Below, piece after piece: positions 18,301 through 26,944 of a stretch of 64,000 bases of DNA. A program made the position numbers and the translations under genes. The stretch lies in assembly GCA_020025195.1 (NCBI GenBank), contig JAHHSN010000003.1:41805-105804 (forward strand), given 5' to 3'. Numbering within the stretch: position 1 is the stretch's first letter; every line of letters starts with the position of its first letter. The DNA comes from Angelakisella sp. (GTDB lineage Bacteria > Bacillota > Clostridia > Oscillospirales > Ruminococcaceae). The notes under the pieces are model-generated. The model was not told where the DNA came from. It did no database searches and saw only the letters and a list, made by a program, of their open reading frames with translations.

Positions 18301-20037
18301 TTATCGAATCAGGAGGCGCACCGCGACAATGCGGTCCCAGGTGACGGGGCCGATGATTCCATCCGGGGTGAGCCCGGTAAGACGCTGGAAGGAGCGTACT
18401 GCGCTTGCCGTTCTCTCCCCGTAGATGCCGTCTGCCACAATGGTGGGCTGGGGATAAACGTTCGAAATGGCGTTGAGATACTGCTGCATGAGTTTCACGT
18501 TGTCACCGCGGCTGCCCACCTGCAAGAGATAACCGGGATAAGGAACCGAAAGACCGGAGCTTCTTGTCACGGCGAAATAGCTCTCATAGAGCGCCTCCCA
18601 GGTGTCCGGTCCGATGATACCGTCCGGCCGCAGCCCGCGCATACGCTGGAAGCTCTTGACCGCGGTCTCGGTCCCGGAGCCGAAAATACCGTCGATATCG
18701 ATGGGACGAATCGCCTCGTAATACTGGGAGATGACCCGGAGGAAATACTGCGCCAGCTTGACGTTCTCGCCCTGGCTGCCCTTCTGGAGATAGACGACAG
18801 GGCGGTTCTCCGGCAGGGTGACGCCCTCTCCGCCCAGCTCCGCGAGCTTTTTGACCGCTGTGTAGATATAGGAGAGCCTGTTCCATGTGGCACGACCGAC
18901 GATGCCGTCGGGGGCGAGATTGAAGATGCGCTGGAAGGTACGCACCGAGGCCGCCGTCTCCGCTGTGTAGCGGTTATCCATCTGGGAGATGGGCGGGATG
19001 GCGGAATAATTGACCCGGACGCGATTCAGCTGGGTCTTAACGGTTTGAACATCCGGTGAAACGGTTCCAACCTTAAGCGGCTGTCCGGGGTAGGAGGCGC
19101 CGATGGCTCTGGTAGAGTTGGCGGCGGCAATCTCGATGCGGTTACCGTAATAATACTTGAGGATGCCAAGCGGTGTGTAGCCGTTCTGGGCAAGCGGCAC
19201 CGTTCCCCACTGGGAAAGTCCCTTGCAGGTGACGGTGGTGCCGTTGCAGTATTCGGTAAAGAGCGGGTTTATCGTGCCGATGGTCCTCACATAGCGGGTG
19301 AAAAGATCATCTACAATGCGGCTGACGCTCTCGTAGATGTTCCGCTGGTAGACGAAATACTGGTCGTAGTTCGTGTTGTTGGTGATATCGAAATTATAGC
19401 CCTGACTGCGGTACCACTCGGTAAAGATCCGGTTCTGGGCAAAGGAGATCTGCGCTAAGATGTTCGCTCTCAGGGCGTTTTCCGGCCAGGTGGGATAGAT
19501 TTCGCTGGAGGCCACGTTTTTGATATAGTCCGGAAAGCTGACCGTGACATTTTTCGCGGTGCGGTCATTGGGTTTTCCCAGATGCACCGTGATATAGGAG
19601 GGAACAAAGACCTCCTTCAGAATGCGGGGGTCCAATTCCGGGGCGTCCGGGGTGCGGGTGCGCGGCACAAGGAGACCGTTTTCCGGGATGACGATGGTCT
19701 CCTCCCGGGCACGCCCCACCTGAGGGTTCATCTCCAGACTTGCAATCGCCTCCTGCCCCGAAAAGACCTGAATCCCCTCCAGCTTAATGTTGCGGTAGCC
19801 GTCCGCCTCCACCAGAGCGTCGTATTTGCGGTAGGGGAGCTCGGTGGCATAGGGGTCCAGACTGATGGCAACATCCGGCGCCGTGAGGGAAAGGGGCGCC
19901 GTTTTGCCGCTGGAATTGGTAAATTGGGTCCTCTGCTCGTTTGTCTGGGGGTCGATGATGGTGACCCGCGCCCCCTCGACCGGGAGAGCATCCCGCGCGG
20001 TATAGAGCTGAAAGATCAGCGTCGTATCATAACTCAT
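18301..20037 (-). CDS. SpoIID-like protein with three peptidoglycan-binding domains
   Basis: 578 residues without a signal peptide. Residues about 1-110 look like a carboxypeptidase-regulatory/Ig-like domain (VEGARVTIIDPQTNEQ). Residues about 140-310 match the SpoIID fold: SFPDYIKNVASSEIYPTWP, with the Glu that is catalytic in SpoIID, and CKGLSQWGTVPLAQNGYTP, then ILKYYYGNRIEI. Three PG_binding_1 modules follow, recognised by FQRIFNLAPDGIVGRATWN, FQRMRGLRPDGIIGPDTWE and FQRLTGLTPDGIIGPVTWD. SpoIID is a lytic transglycosylase in engulfment and spore-cortex work. Lack of a secretion signal suggests synthesis in the mother cell and deposition on the spore; this is inference. Confidence 0.8.
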   Translation of the reverse strand: MSYDTTLIFQLYTARDALPVEGARVTIIDPQTNEQRTQFTNSSGKTAPLSLTAPDVAISLDPYATELPYRKYDALVEADGYRNIKLEGIQVFSGQEAIASLEMNPQVGRAREETIVIPENGLLVPRTRTPDAPELDPRILKEVFVPSYITVHLGKPNDRTAKNVTVSFPDYIKNVASSEIYPTWPENALRANILAQISFAQNRIFTEWYRSQGYNFDITNNTNYDQYFVYQRNIYESVSRIVDDLFTRYVRTIGTINPLFTEYCNGTTVTCKGLSQWGTVPLAQNGYTPLGILKYYYGNRIEIAAANSTRAIGASYPGQPLKVGTVSPDVQTVKTQLNRVRVNYSAIPPISQMDNRYTAETAASVRTFQRIFNLAPDGIVGRATWNRLSYIYTAVKKLAELGGEGVTLPENRPVVYLQKGSQGENVKLAQYFLRVISQYYEAIRPIDIDGIFGSGTETAVKSFQRMRGLRPDGIIGPDTWEALYESYFAVTRSSGLSVPYPGYLLQVGSRGDNVKLMQQYLNAISNVYPQPTIVADGIYGERTASAVRSFQRLTGLTPDGIIGPVTWDRIVAVRLLIR

Positions 20038-20118
20038 ATGAACGCTCCTTCTTGAAGTATTTTCCTGCGGTTACTCCCATCCTATGCAAAAGCGGTGGTT
20101 TTGCTCCTTTTCCTTTTC

Positions 20119-20147
20119 TTGTTTTTTCGCCCAGTTTTTTCTATAAT
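20119..20147 (+). promoter_or_regulatory. Promoter of the comEC-holA unit
   Basis: TTGTTT (20119-20124), 17 bases, and a perfect TATAAT (20142-20147), about 40 bases before the comEC start. Confidence 0.75.
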
Positions 20148-20188
20148 AAGTGTAAATCCATGCGTGCTTCATGAAAGGAGGGGACCGA

Positions 20189-22189
20189 ATGCGCCGTTAT
20201 CTTTCCATCGCCGCAGCGGCGTTTCTTGCCGTGCTTTGGGCGGTCTCCCACGGCGGGCTTCTCTTTCTCTGGGCGGCGCTTCCCCTCTCTCTTCCGGCTC
20301 TCCTATTAAAGAAGTCCGGAAGGCCCCTCTTTCGCGCTCTCCTCTCCGGGGTGCTCCTCGCGGGGCTTCTCATCGGGAGCGGAACGCTTGCCCTTTCCCG
20401 ACTCAGTGCTCTGGAGGGAGAAGTTCTTCCCTTCGATGGAGTGGTGGTCTCCTCCGGCGGCTTTTCCCCCTGCCGTATCCGGGGAACGCTGGACGGCAGG
20501 AGCTGCGTCCTCCTGCTCTCTCCTCTTTCGGAGGAAGAACCGCTCCCTCTCCCCGGGGAAAGGTTTGTGGGAGAGGTGCTCATCACCGGGTGTTCCCCCG
20601 ACCGGGACAGCATGTTCCTACCCGGCGGCCACGCGCTGGAGGGAACGCTCCTCACCGCAGGAAAGCCCTCCTCGCCCTCCCGCTCTCCTCTGGCCGCCAT
20701 GGTGCGCCTGCGGGAGGAAATTCTTTTTCAGTTTTGTTCCCTCTCGGACGCCGTGGACGCGGTGCTGGCCCGCGGCATGCTGACCGGCGATCTTTCCGAG
20801 CTGCCCGCCGCCGTCCGCACCGATTTTTCCGCCTCCGGCATCGCCCATATCCTCGCGGTCTCGGGGCTGCATCTCTCCATCCTGGTGGGCATTGCCGCCT
20901 TTCTCTCCAATCGGCTGCTGCTTTCCCGGCGCGCCCGGGTGCTGCTCTCGGCGGGGTGCTGTCTCTTTATGCTCATGGTCGCGGGGTTTTCGGTCTCGGT
21001 GCTCCGCGCGGCCATGATGACCGCGCTGCTCCTCCTCGGGGAGCTTTTGGGGCAGCGGAGCGATCCGCTCACCTCCCTGGCCGCGGCGGCGGGAGCGCTC
21101 GTGCTCCTCAACCCCTCGGTGCTGTCCGATCTCTCCTATCAGCTGACCTGCTCCGCCACGCTTGGGATCCTGCTGTTCAGCAAGCCGCTGGGAAAGCTTC
21201 TTTCTCCCAAGGGACGCTTTCTCTCTTTCCTCTGGAACGCCCTCACGGTGAGTCTTGCGGCGCAGCTGGGCTCGCTTCCCATCACCATGACGGCGTTCGG
21301 CTATCTCCCCACCTATTCCCTCCTCCTCAATCTGCTCATTCTGCCGCTGGTGCCTGCCGTTCTGGTCTTTGACCTTCTGGCGCTCCTCGGGCTGGGTCTG
21401 GGACTGGGAGAGGTGTTTTTCGGGGCGGCCAGGGGCTTTGCCTATCTTCTTCGAAACCTTGCCCACTTTTTTGCTCATCTGCCCTTTGCGACGGTCCCGG
21501 CACGGCTTCCCTGGCAGTCAGGTTATGTCTTTCTGCTGCTCGTCTTTCTCTTTTTCCTCTGCCTTACCCGGAAAAAGCGGCTCCGCCTGCTCCTCCTTTC
21601 GGTTTTCTGCGGGGCTTCCGCTGTCTTTTTCCTGTTCACGGCTCCCGCCGCCAACGCCTGCTATCTCACCCTGGACCATAAAACCGGCGCCGTCCTCGTC
21701 CAGAAGGGAGAGTCCGCGGCTCTTCTGGAAGCGACCGCCTCCTCCTATGAGGCTTCCCTCCTGCCGCGGCTTCTTCTGCGGTCCGGCTCGCCCCGGCTGG
21801 GGCTCCTATACCGTCCGGAGGCGCGCCATGATCTCACCGCGGAGCTTCGTCTTGCAAGGCTTCTTTCGCCCCAAGAGACCCGCTTTTCCCCGGAAACCGC
21901 CCGGCTGGGGGCCGAACAGCTCCCGCCCAATACCCGGGCGCTTCCCGCCTCTACTCCCTACCATGACCCCTCCGGCTTTTCGGTCGTCTCCCTCGGGGAG
22001 CACCGGACCCTCATCTCCTGTGGAGAGCAAAAAGTGCTGAAATGTTGGGCCGGCTATGATATAATAACGGCAGATGACATTCCGCCCGACGTCACCCTCG
22101 TCATCGACCGGGACGGACGGATTTTTAAGAGGGGCTTTTCCGGCCCCGTGATAAAGAATGAAACGGAGACCCTTCTCCGGCTTTCCTAA
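20189..22189 (+). CDS. comEC: ComEC/Rec2-type competence membrane protein without a recognisable nuclease motif
   Basis: 666 residues from the ATG at 20189 behind AAAGGAGGGG. The N-terminal part holds membrane segments and the DUF4131 region. The competence core follows (SASGIAHILAVSGLHLSIL, SVSVLRAAMMTALLLLGE, SDLSYQLTCSATLGILLFS), with about ten membrane segments. ComEC forms the channel for DNA entry. The C-terminal 170 residues take the place of the metallo-beta-lactamase domain but show no HxHxDH or other zinc ligands. Nuclease activity is therefore unlikely. It lies 10 bases before holA, a common Firmicutes order. Confidence 0.88.
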   Translation: MRRYLSIAAAAFLAVLWAVSHGGLLFLWAALPLSLPALLLKKSGRPLFRALLSGVLLAGLLIGSGTLALSRLSALEGEVLPFDGVVVSSGGFSPCRIRGTLDGRSCVLLLSPLSEEEPLPLPGERFVGEVLITGCSPDRDSMFLPGGHALEGTLLTAGKPSSPSRSPLAAMVRLREEILFQFCSLSDAVDAVLARGMLTGDLSELPAAVRTDFSASGIAHILAVSGLHLSILVGIAAFLSNRLLLSRRARVLLSAGCCLFMLMVAGFSVSVLRAAMMTALLLLGELLGQRSDPLTSLAAAAGALVLLNPSVLSDLSYQLTCSATLGILLFSKPLGKLLSPKGRFLSFLWNALTVSLAAQLGSLPITMTAFGYLPTYSLLLNLLILPLVPAVLVFDLLALLGLGLGLGEVFFGAARGFAYLLRNLAHFFAHLPFATVPARLPWQSGYVFLLLVFLFFLCLTRKKRLRLLLLSVFCGASAVFFLFTAPAANACYLTLDHKTGAVLVQKGESAALLEATASSYEASLLPRLLLRSGSPRLGLLYRPEARHDLTAELRLARLLSPQETRFSPETARLGAEQLPPNTRALPASTPYHDPSGFSVVSLGEHRTLISCGEQKVLKCWAGYDIITADDIPPDVTLVIDRDGRIFKRGFSGPVIKNETETLLRLS

Positions 22190-22199
22190 GGAGCGTTCT

Positions 22200-23252
22200 A
22201 TGATCTTTTCCAACCTGCGGGAACTGGATACCAACATCCGCGCCGGCGCCATGCTGCCGGTCTATTTGCTGTACGGCGAAGAGACCCGCCAGATGGAAAA
22301 AGCCCGGGAGCGGCTGGTGCGTACCATTCTGGGGGCGGAGGATTCCCCCAATCTCTTCCGGCTGGACGGCAGCCGGGCCATCGACTGGGACTCGGTGGGG
22401 GATATGCTCTGGTCCGTCTCCTTTGTGCCGGGGCGGCGGCTGGTGGTCATTGATGACCTGTCGCTCCCCCTCCTGCACGCGGAGGAGCTTTGCAAGCTCA
22501 CAACGCTCCTCACCACCCCGCTGGAGGGCGCGGCCCTCCTCATCACCTGCCGGAACTCACTCGACCAGTTTAAGAAAAAGGCCACCGCGGGCGCAAAGCT
22601 TCTGGCGCTCTGCGACAAGGCGGGCGGCGCGGCGCAGTTTTCGGTGATGACCCGGGGCGACGTCGCCAAGTTTGCCAGAAGCCTTGCCCTCAAACGGGGC
22701 TGTCTCCTTGATTCCGAGGAGAGCCTGCTTCTGGCCGATTACTGCTCCCTCGACAGTCTCCGGGTGCAGTCCGAGGTGGAAAAGCTCACCGCCTACCACG
22801 CGGGGACCGGCAAAATCACCGCGGAGGACATCGAAGCCATGGTCGCCCCCACCGTGGACGCCAACGTCTTTCAGCTGGGGGACCGCCTCCTGCGGCGGGA
22901 CTTTGACGGCGCGATGGCAATCGTGGACGATCTCATCTTTCTGCAGGAGCGCCCCGAAAGCATCCTGACCATCCTCACCATGTCCTTTGTGGATATCTAC
23001 CGCGCGGCGGCGGCCCGCCGGGGCAATGTTTCCGAAGCCACCGCCCGGCGGGAGCTGGGCTACGGCGGGAGCTACCGCTTCACCAAGGCGGCCGAGCAGT
23101 CCCGCCGTCTCAGCCGCGGCACCCTTGCCGCCATTCTGGAGCTTCTGGCCGAGGCGGACGCCCGCATGAAGCTGTCCGGCGCGGACGGCCGGGTCGTTCT
23201 GGAGGTCACCATCCTCCAAATCATGGAGGCCCTGCGGGAGGAACGAAATTGA
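22200..23252 (+). CDS. holA: DNA polymerase III subunit delta
   Basis: 350 residues from the ATG at 22200 (AAGGAG seven bases upstream). The clamp-loader delta pattern is seen in PVYLLYGEETRQMEKARERL at the start, VVIDDLSLPLLHAEELCKL, then IEAMVAPTVDANVFQLGDRL and the collar segment PESILTILTMSFVDIYRAA. The delta subunit opens the beta clamp during DNA replication. The stop overlaps the following TTG start. Confidence 0.92.
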   Translation: MIFSNLRELDTNIRAGAMLPVYLLYGEETRQMEKARERLVRTILGAEDSPNLFRLDGSRAIDWDSVGDMLWSVSFVPGRRLVVIDDLSLPLLHAEELCKLTTLLTTPLEGAALLITCRNSLDQFKKKATAGAKLLALCDKAGGAAQFSVMTRGDVAKFARSLALKRGCLLDSEESLLLADYCSLDSLRVQSEVEKLTAYHAGTGKITAEDIEAMVAPTVDANVFQLGDRLLRRDFDGAMAIVDDLIFLQERPESILTILTMSFVDIYRAAAARRGNVSEATARRELGYGGSYRFTKAAEQSRRLSRGTLAAILELLAEADARMKLSGADGRVVLEVTILQIMEALREERN

Positions 23253-23842
23253 GACGACTGAAGGTTCCCCTCATCGTGGAGGGAAAATACGATAAAGCGG
23301 CGCTCGCCTCTCTGGTGGAGGGGGAGATCATCGTGACAAACGGCTTTCGCATCTTTAAGGACCCCGCAAAGCTCGCGATGATCCGGGCTCTTGGCGAAAA
23401 GGGGCCCGTCGCCCTCCTCACCGACTCCGACCGGGCAGGCTTCCTCATAAGGGGCCACCTCGCGGGGGCGGTGCCGCCCGAGCGGATCATTCAGCTTTAC
23501 ATCCCGGAGGTCTACGGCAAGGAAAGAAGAAAGTCCCGTCCCTCCGCGGAAGGGAAGCTGGGGGTAGAGGGCATGACCGCCGAAACCCTCCTTTCCATTC
23601 TGGATGAGGCCGGGCTTCTGGAGGACAGTCCACCGCCCGCCGACCCTGCCCGCATCACCAAGGCCGACCTCTACCGGCTGGGGTTTTCCGGCAGGGAGGA
23701 GAGCGCCCGGAAGCGGGAGCGGCTCCTGAAGGAGCTGGGGCTTCCCCTCGGGCTTTCCGCCAACGCCCTTCCCGGGCTTCTCTCCCGGCTCCTGTCCCTG
23801 GAGGAGCTGGAAACACTCACCAAGCGGCTTTTTCCCGCTTAA
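23249..23842 (+). CDS. rnmV: Ribonuclease M5 (TOPRIM + DUF4093)
   Basis: 197 residues. The TOPRIM domain covers residues 1-100 with PLIVEGKYDKAALASLVEG and the DxD-type motif LLTDSDRAGFLIR. The DUF4093 region follows (ITKADLYRLGFSGREESARK). RNase M5 cuts the 5S rRNA precursor in low-GC Gram-positives. It starts at a TTG that overlaps the holA stop, so it is translationally coupled to it. Confidence 0.87.
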   Translation: MRRLKVPLIVEGKYDKAALASLVEGEIIVTNGFRIFKDPAKLAMIRALGEKGPVALLTDSDRAGFLIRGHLAGAVPPERIIQLYIPEVYGKERRKSRPSAEGKLGVEGMTAETLLSILDEAGLLEDSPPPADPARITKADLYRLGFSGREESARKRERLLKELGLPLGLSANALPGLLSRLLSLEELETLTKRLFPA

Positions 23843-23873
23843 CTCAATTTCATAAGAAAGGAGACCGGTTCCC

Positions 23874-25193
23874 TTGGACCTTTATTCCCTTGGGTTTTTA
23901 TTTATCTTTCTGCCGCTTGGCGCCCTCACCTATTATCTTCTCCGAGGACGTGCCCGCGGCATCTTTCTGCTCCTGCTCTCCTTTCTTTTTGTGGCGCTTC
24001 TGTCGCCGCTCTTTCTCCTGCTCATGGTGATTACGGTAGGACTGGACTACCTCCTTGCGAAGCCCATCGCCTATGCCCACCCCAAGGCGCGCGCTATGCT
24101 GTTTTTCTGCGTTGCAAAGGATCTTCTGCTCTTTGTGGTCTGCTCCTCCCTGATCGAGCTTGACCGGCTCTATCTGCCGCTCAGCATCTCCATCGCCGCC
24201 TTTACCTCCCTCGGCTATGTCACCGACCTCTATCACGGCGAGACCGATCTCATCGAAGACCCCGTTGCCTACGGGCTGTTCTGCTGCTTCTTCGGCAAGC
24301 TCTATGTCGGTCCCATCGTCACCGCCAACGAGTTCATCCCGCAGGTGGAAAAGGCTTCCCTTACCACCGACGGCGTCCGGGGCGGCATGGTCCTGCTCAT
24401 CCGGGGCCTTGCCAAAAAGGTTATTCTGGCGGATTCCCTGTGGGAGCTGATCCTGCGCTTTCAGACGCTTTCCTCGGAGAGTCCCACCGTGCTCGGCACC
24501 TGGCTCACCATCATCTGCTATATCCTTTATATCTATTTCCTGCTCTCCGGCTTCAGCGACATGGCAACCGGCACCGGCGCCATCTTCGGGCTGGATCTGC
24601 CGGAAAACTTTCATCATCCCCTGCAGTCCTCCTCGGTCACCGACTTTTTCTCCCGCTTCAATATCTCCGCCAATCACTTTGTGCGGAAGTATGTCTATCA
24701 GGCGCTGGGCGCGGAGGACAACGGTCCCCTTTCCACCTCGGTCAATATCCTGCTCACCACCATGCTGATGGGCCTCTGGTACGGCATCCGCCTCAACTAT
24801 CTGGTCTGGGGAGCCTTTCTCGGGATCTTCATCATCATTGAGGTGCTTTACATCGAAAAACACGCCGACCTCATCCCGGCGCCGCTCTGCCGCGCCTATA
24901 CCTTTGTGGCGATCCTCATTTCCTTCTGCTGGTTCTGCGGGGATTCGCTCCGCGCCTCCGCCCACGCCCTGCAGGTCATGTTCGGCGCGGGGCACATCCC
25001 CGGCATCAATTCCGGCTGTCTCTATCTGTTGGAGTCCCACTGGCTCCTGCTCCTCGTTTCCATCTACTTCTGCACCGGCCTTTCCGCCCCGCTCCACAAG
25101 CGCTTTACCCGGCAGCATCCCGACGCCGCCCGCATCATTTCCCTCACGGCGAACCTGCTGCTGCTGGCCACCGCGCTGGCTTATATGGTTTAA
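23874..25193 (+). CDS. MBOAT (AlgI-like) membrane O-acyltransferase homologue lacking the catalytic histidines
   Basis: 439 residues with about eleven membrane segments. Fold landmarks of the AlgI/DltB type are kept (DFFSRFNISANHFVRKYVYQ at 257-276 and MGLWYGIRLNYLVWG near 299-313). In active members the first reads RWHIS and the second GLWHG. Here His is replaced by Asn263 and by Tyr303. Both invariant histidines are thus gone, so ordinary acyl transfer is unlikely. Start is TTG behind AAAGGAG, 31 bases after rnmV. It is followed after 12 bases by its usual DHHW-type partner, also altered. Confidence 0.85.
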   Translation: MDLYSLGFLFIFLPLGALTYYLLRGRARGIFLLLLSFLFVALLSPLFLLLMVITVGLDYLLAKPIAYAHPKARAMLFFCVAKDLLLFVVCSSLIELDRLYLPLSISIAAFTSLGYVTDLYHGETDLIEDPVAYGLFCCFFGKLYVGPIVTANEFIPQVEKASLTTDGVRGGMVLLIRGLAKKVILADSLWELILRFQTLSSESPTVLGTWLTIICYILYIYFLLSGFSDMATGTGAIFGLDLPENFHHPLQSSSVTDFFSRFNISANHFVRKYVYQALGAEDNGPLSTSVNILLTTMLMGLWYGIRLNYLVWGAFLGIFIIIEVLYIEKHADLIPAPLCRAYTFVAILISFCWFCGDSLRASAHALQVMFGAGHIPGINSGCLYLLESHWLLLLVSIYFCTGLSAPLHKRFTRQHPDAARIISLTANLLLLATALAYMV

Positions 25194-25205
25194 GGGGGTG
25201 CTGGG

Positions 25206-26381
25206 ATGGAACGAAAAAATCAATTGGTCGCGCTCATTTTTTCTCTTGTTCTGGTGATCGGCCTTGTGGGAAGCTTCCTTGGCAGCCCCGGTGAAGCCTT
25301 CGAGACCCTGACCGAGCGGGAGGGAAGCTACGGCAGCCGCGTGGAAGCCTTTCTTAAAAAGAATCTTCCCTTCCGGGAGGAACTGCAAAAATGGAAGGTG
25401 AGCCTCAAGCTCATAAGCGGTCTTAAGGAGATCGACTCCATCTTCTTTACCGAGAACCGCCTCATTGAAAACCTCACGGTGGAGGACCCCGCCATCGGGC
25501 CCAAAAACATCGACGCTCTCCGCCGCTTCGGGAGTCTCACTGATCCCGCCCCTACCCTCATGTTCATCCCCACCGCCAGCTGCATTCATCGCCCGCTCCT
25601 GCCCAAAAACGCCATTCTCTTTGATCAGGCGGGCTTTCTGGAGCAGAGCTATCATGACCTCCACCGCAGTTTTTACACGGTAGACGCCTATGACATCCTC
25701 TCAGCGTGCGCGGATGAAAACCTCTTTTACCGCACGGAGAGCCTCCCCTCCCAGCTGGCGGGCTATAAGCTCTATGCCGCGTTGGGCGAGCGTCTCAGCT
25801 ACACCCCGCTTCCCCTCTCCGATTTTGCCATTACCCCACTGCGATATGACTGCTACGGCACCCTCTATGCCCGCTGGGGCAACGGCGGCGTGCGAGGCGA
25901 CGCCATCACCGCCTATCTCCCCGCCAAGCGCTCCCCCTCCTACCGGGTGCTGCACTCCGATCCCGGCGGTGTCCGCGCCACCTACTATACCCTCTATCCC
26001 CTCTCCGCCTCCATGACGGGGCAGGATATGGACTGTATTCTGGGCGGGCTTTCTCCCCGCATCGATATCGAAAACTACGCGGCGTTTCCGAGGCGGCTTC
26101 TGGTGCTGGGCGACCGCTACGCCCTCCCGCTCCTGCCGTTTTTGTCCCTCCACTATTCCGAAATCGCCTTTCTCTCCCCCGCGGACTGCTCTGATACGAT
26201 GATGGAGGCACTGGCGGCGGAATCCTTCGATCAGGTGCTGGTGCTTTCCTCCGTCGAGGGCATCCTGAACGAGGACTGGAGCGCCGCTCTGGAGGCCTAC
26301 CGCGTCGCGGTTCCCCCGGCTTCCCCGGAGGAACCGGATCCGGACGGCCCCATCGTGGTCATTCCGACGCCTGCCTCTTAA
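25206..26381 (+). CDS. DHHW-family (SGNH-like) partner protein lacking catalytic motifs
   Basis: 391 residues with one N-terminal membrane segment (residues 7-25). The family pattern is seen in the KKNLPFREELQKWK segment (51-64) and HYSEIAFLSP after the last strand. The name-giving motif, normally TDHHWT, reads TESLPSQ at 177-183. The SGNH nucleophile region, normally DS(Y/F), reads GDRYA at 302-306. Ser, His and Asp of the active site are therefore missing. The protein would lie outside the membrane. It ends in a Pro/Glu-rich tail. A terminator follows. Confidence 0.75.
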   Translation: MERKNQLVALIFSLVLVIGLVGSFLGSPGEAFETLTEREGSYGSRVEAFLKKNLPFREELQKWKVSLKLISGLKEIDSIFFTENRLIENLTVEDPAIGPKNIDALRRFGSLTDPAPTLMFIPTASCIHRPLLPKNAILFDQAGFLEQSYHDLHRSFYTVDAYDILSACADENLFYRTESLPSQLAGYKLYAALGERLSYTPLPLSDFAITPLRYDCYGTLYARWGNGGVRGDAITAYLPAKRSPSYRVLHSDPGGVRATYYTLYPLSASMTGQDMDCILGGLSPRIDIENYAAFPRRLLVLGDRYALPLLPFLSLHYSEIAFLSPADCSDTMMEALAAESFDQVLVLSSVEGILNEDWSAALEAYRVAVPPASPEEPDPDGPIVVIPTPAS

Positions 26382-26401
26382 ACGAAAACAGCATAAAGAA
26401 A

Positions 26402-26439
26402 GCCGGCCGAAACTCCCCAAAAGTCTCGGTCGGCTTTTT
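26402..26439 (+). terminator. Terminator after the DHHW-like gene
   Basis: GCCGGCCGA and TCGGTCGGC (9 pairs, one wobble) close a loop that can pair further (AACT with AGTC-like bases); five T follow. Confidence 0.9.
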
Positions 26440-26452
26440 CCGGCAAACCCCG

Positions 26453-26499
26453 AAAAAACAAAAAAGCCCTAAAACCGCAGAGGTTTCAGGGCTTTTTTT
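26453..26499. terminator. Bidirectional terminator next to tRNA-Arg
   Basis: GCCCTAAAACC (26466-26476) pairs with GGTTTCAGGGC (26482-26492) over 11 positions with one wobble. A-rich sequence on the left and seven T on the right give U runs in both directions; the minus-strand copy ends the tRNA-Arg transcript. Confidence 0.9.
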
Positions 26500-26575
26500 G
26501 GCGCGCTGTAAGGGATTCGAACCCCTGGCCTTTTGGTCCGTAGCCAAACGCTCTATCCAGCTGAGCTAACAGCGC
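26499..26575 (-). tRNA. tRNA-Arg (anticodon ACG)
   Basis: A full cloverleaf reads on the minus strand. The acceptor GCGCTGT pairs with ACAGCGC, the anticodon loop CTACGGA gives ACG (26539-26541), and the T arm has AGGGG-TTCGAAT-CCCTT. The discriminator is G and CCA is encoded. ACG is read as ICG after deamination, so it decodes CGT, CGC and CGA. Confidence 0.96.
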
Positions 26576-26765
26576 ATATCCTTACGACAGCTTATTTATA
26601 TTACCACATATTGTTCCAATAGTCAATCGTTTTTTGAAAGAAAGATGAAAAACTTTGCGGTTTTTTTGCTTTTTTATCGGAATACCGCCGGACGTCTTGC
26701 AATTTCACCACATTTAGTGTATGATAGATATCACGTTTAAGCGGGAAATTTCCCCGCTGCCAAAC

Positions 26766-26853
26766 GGAGAGTTGTCCGAGTGGTCGAAGGTGCAGCACTC
26801 GAAATGCTGTGTGGAGCAATTCACCTAGGGTTCGAATCCCTAACTCTCCGCCA
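26766..26853 (+). tRNA. tRNA-Ser (anticodon CGA)
   Basis: An 88-base class II tRNA. The acceptor GGAGAGT pairs with ACTCTCC, the anticodon loop CTCGAAA gives CGA (26800-26802), a long variable arm (GTGGAGCAATTCAC) follows, and the T loop is TTCGAAT. The discriminator is G and CCA is encoded. It decodes TCG. Confidence 0.96.
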
Positions 26854-26857
26854 AAAA

Positions 26858-26892
26858 GCCCTGAAGGCAGTGGTCTTCAGGGCTTTTCTTTT
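26858..26892 (+). terminator. Terminator of tRNA-Ser
   Basis: GCCCTGAAG pairs with CTTCAGGGC over nine perfect positions, followed by TTTTCTTTT. Confidence 0.95.
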
Positions 26893-26896
26893 ATGC

Positions 26897-26926
26897 AAAA
26901 GCCCCCGGCGCCGAGGCGCCGGGGGC
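26897..26926 (-). terminator. Terminator of the TRAP/dehydrogenase operon
   Basis: GCCCCCGGCG pairs with CGCCGGGGGC (26901-26926), and on the minus strand TTTT follows. It lies 18 bases after the last dehydrogenase gene of the operon. Confidence 0.85.
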
Positions 26927-26944
26927 TTTCATTTTGGCTGGGGG

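Noticed and set aside
23898..25664. 588-codon minus-strand frame opposite the MBOAT/DHHW genes
   Set aside because: The plus-strand genes have membrane segments and family landmarks. The opposite frame is rich in Gln, Glu and Gly and lacks start signals.
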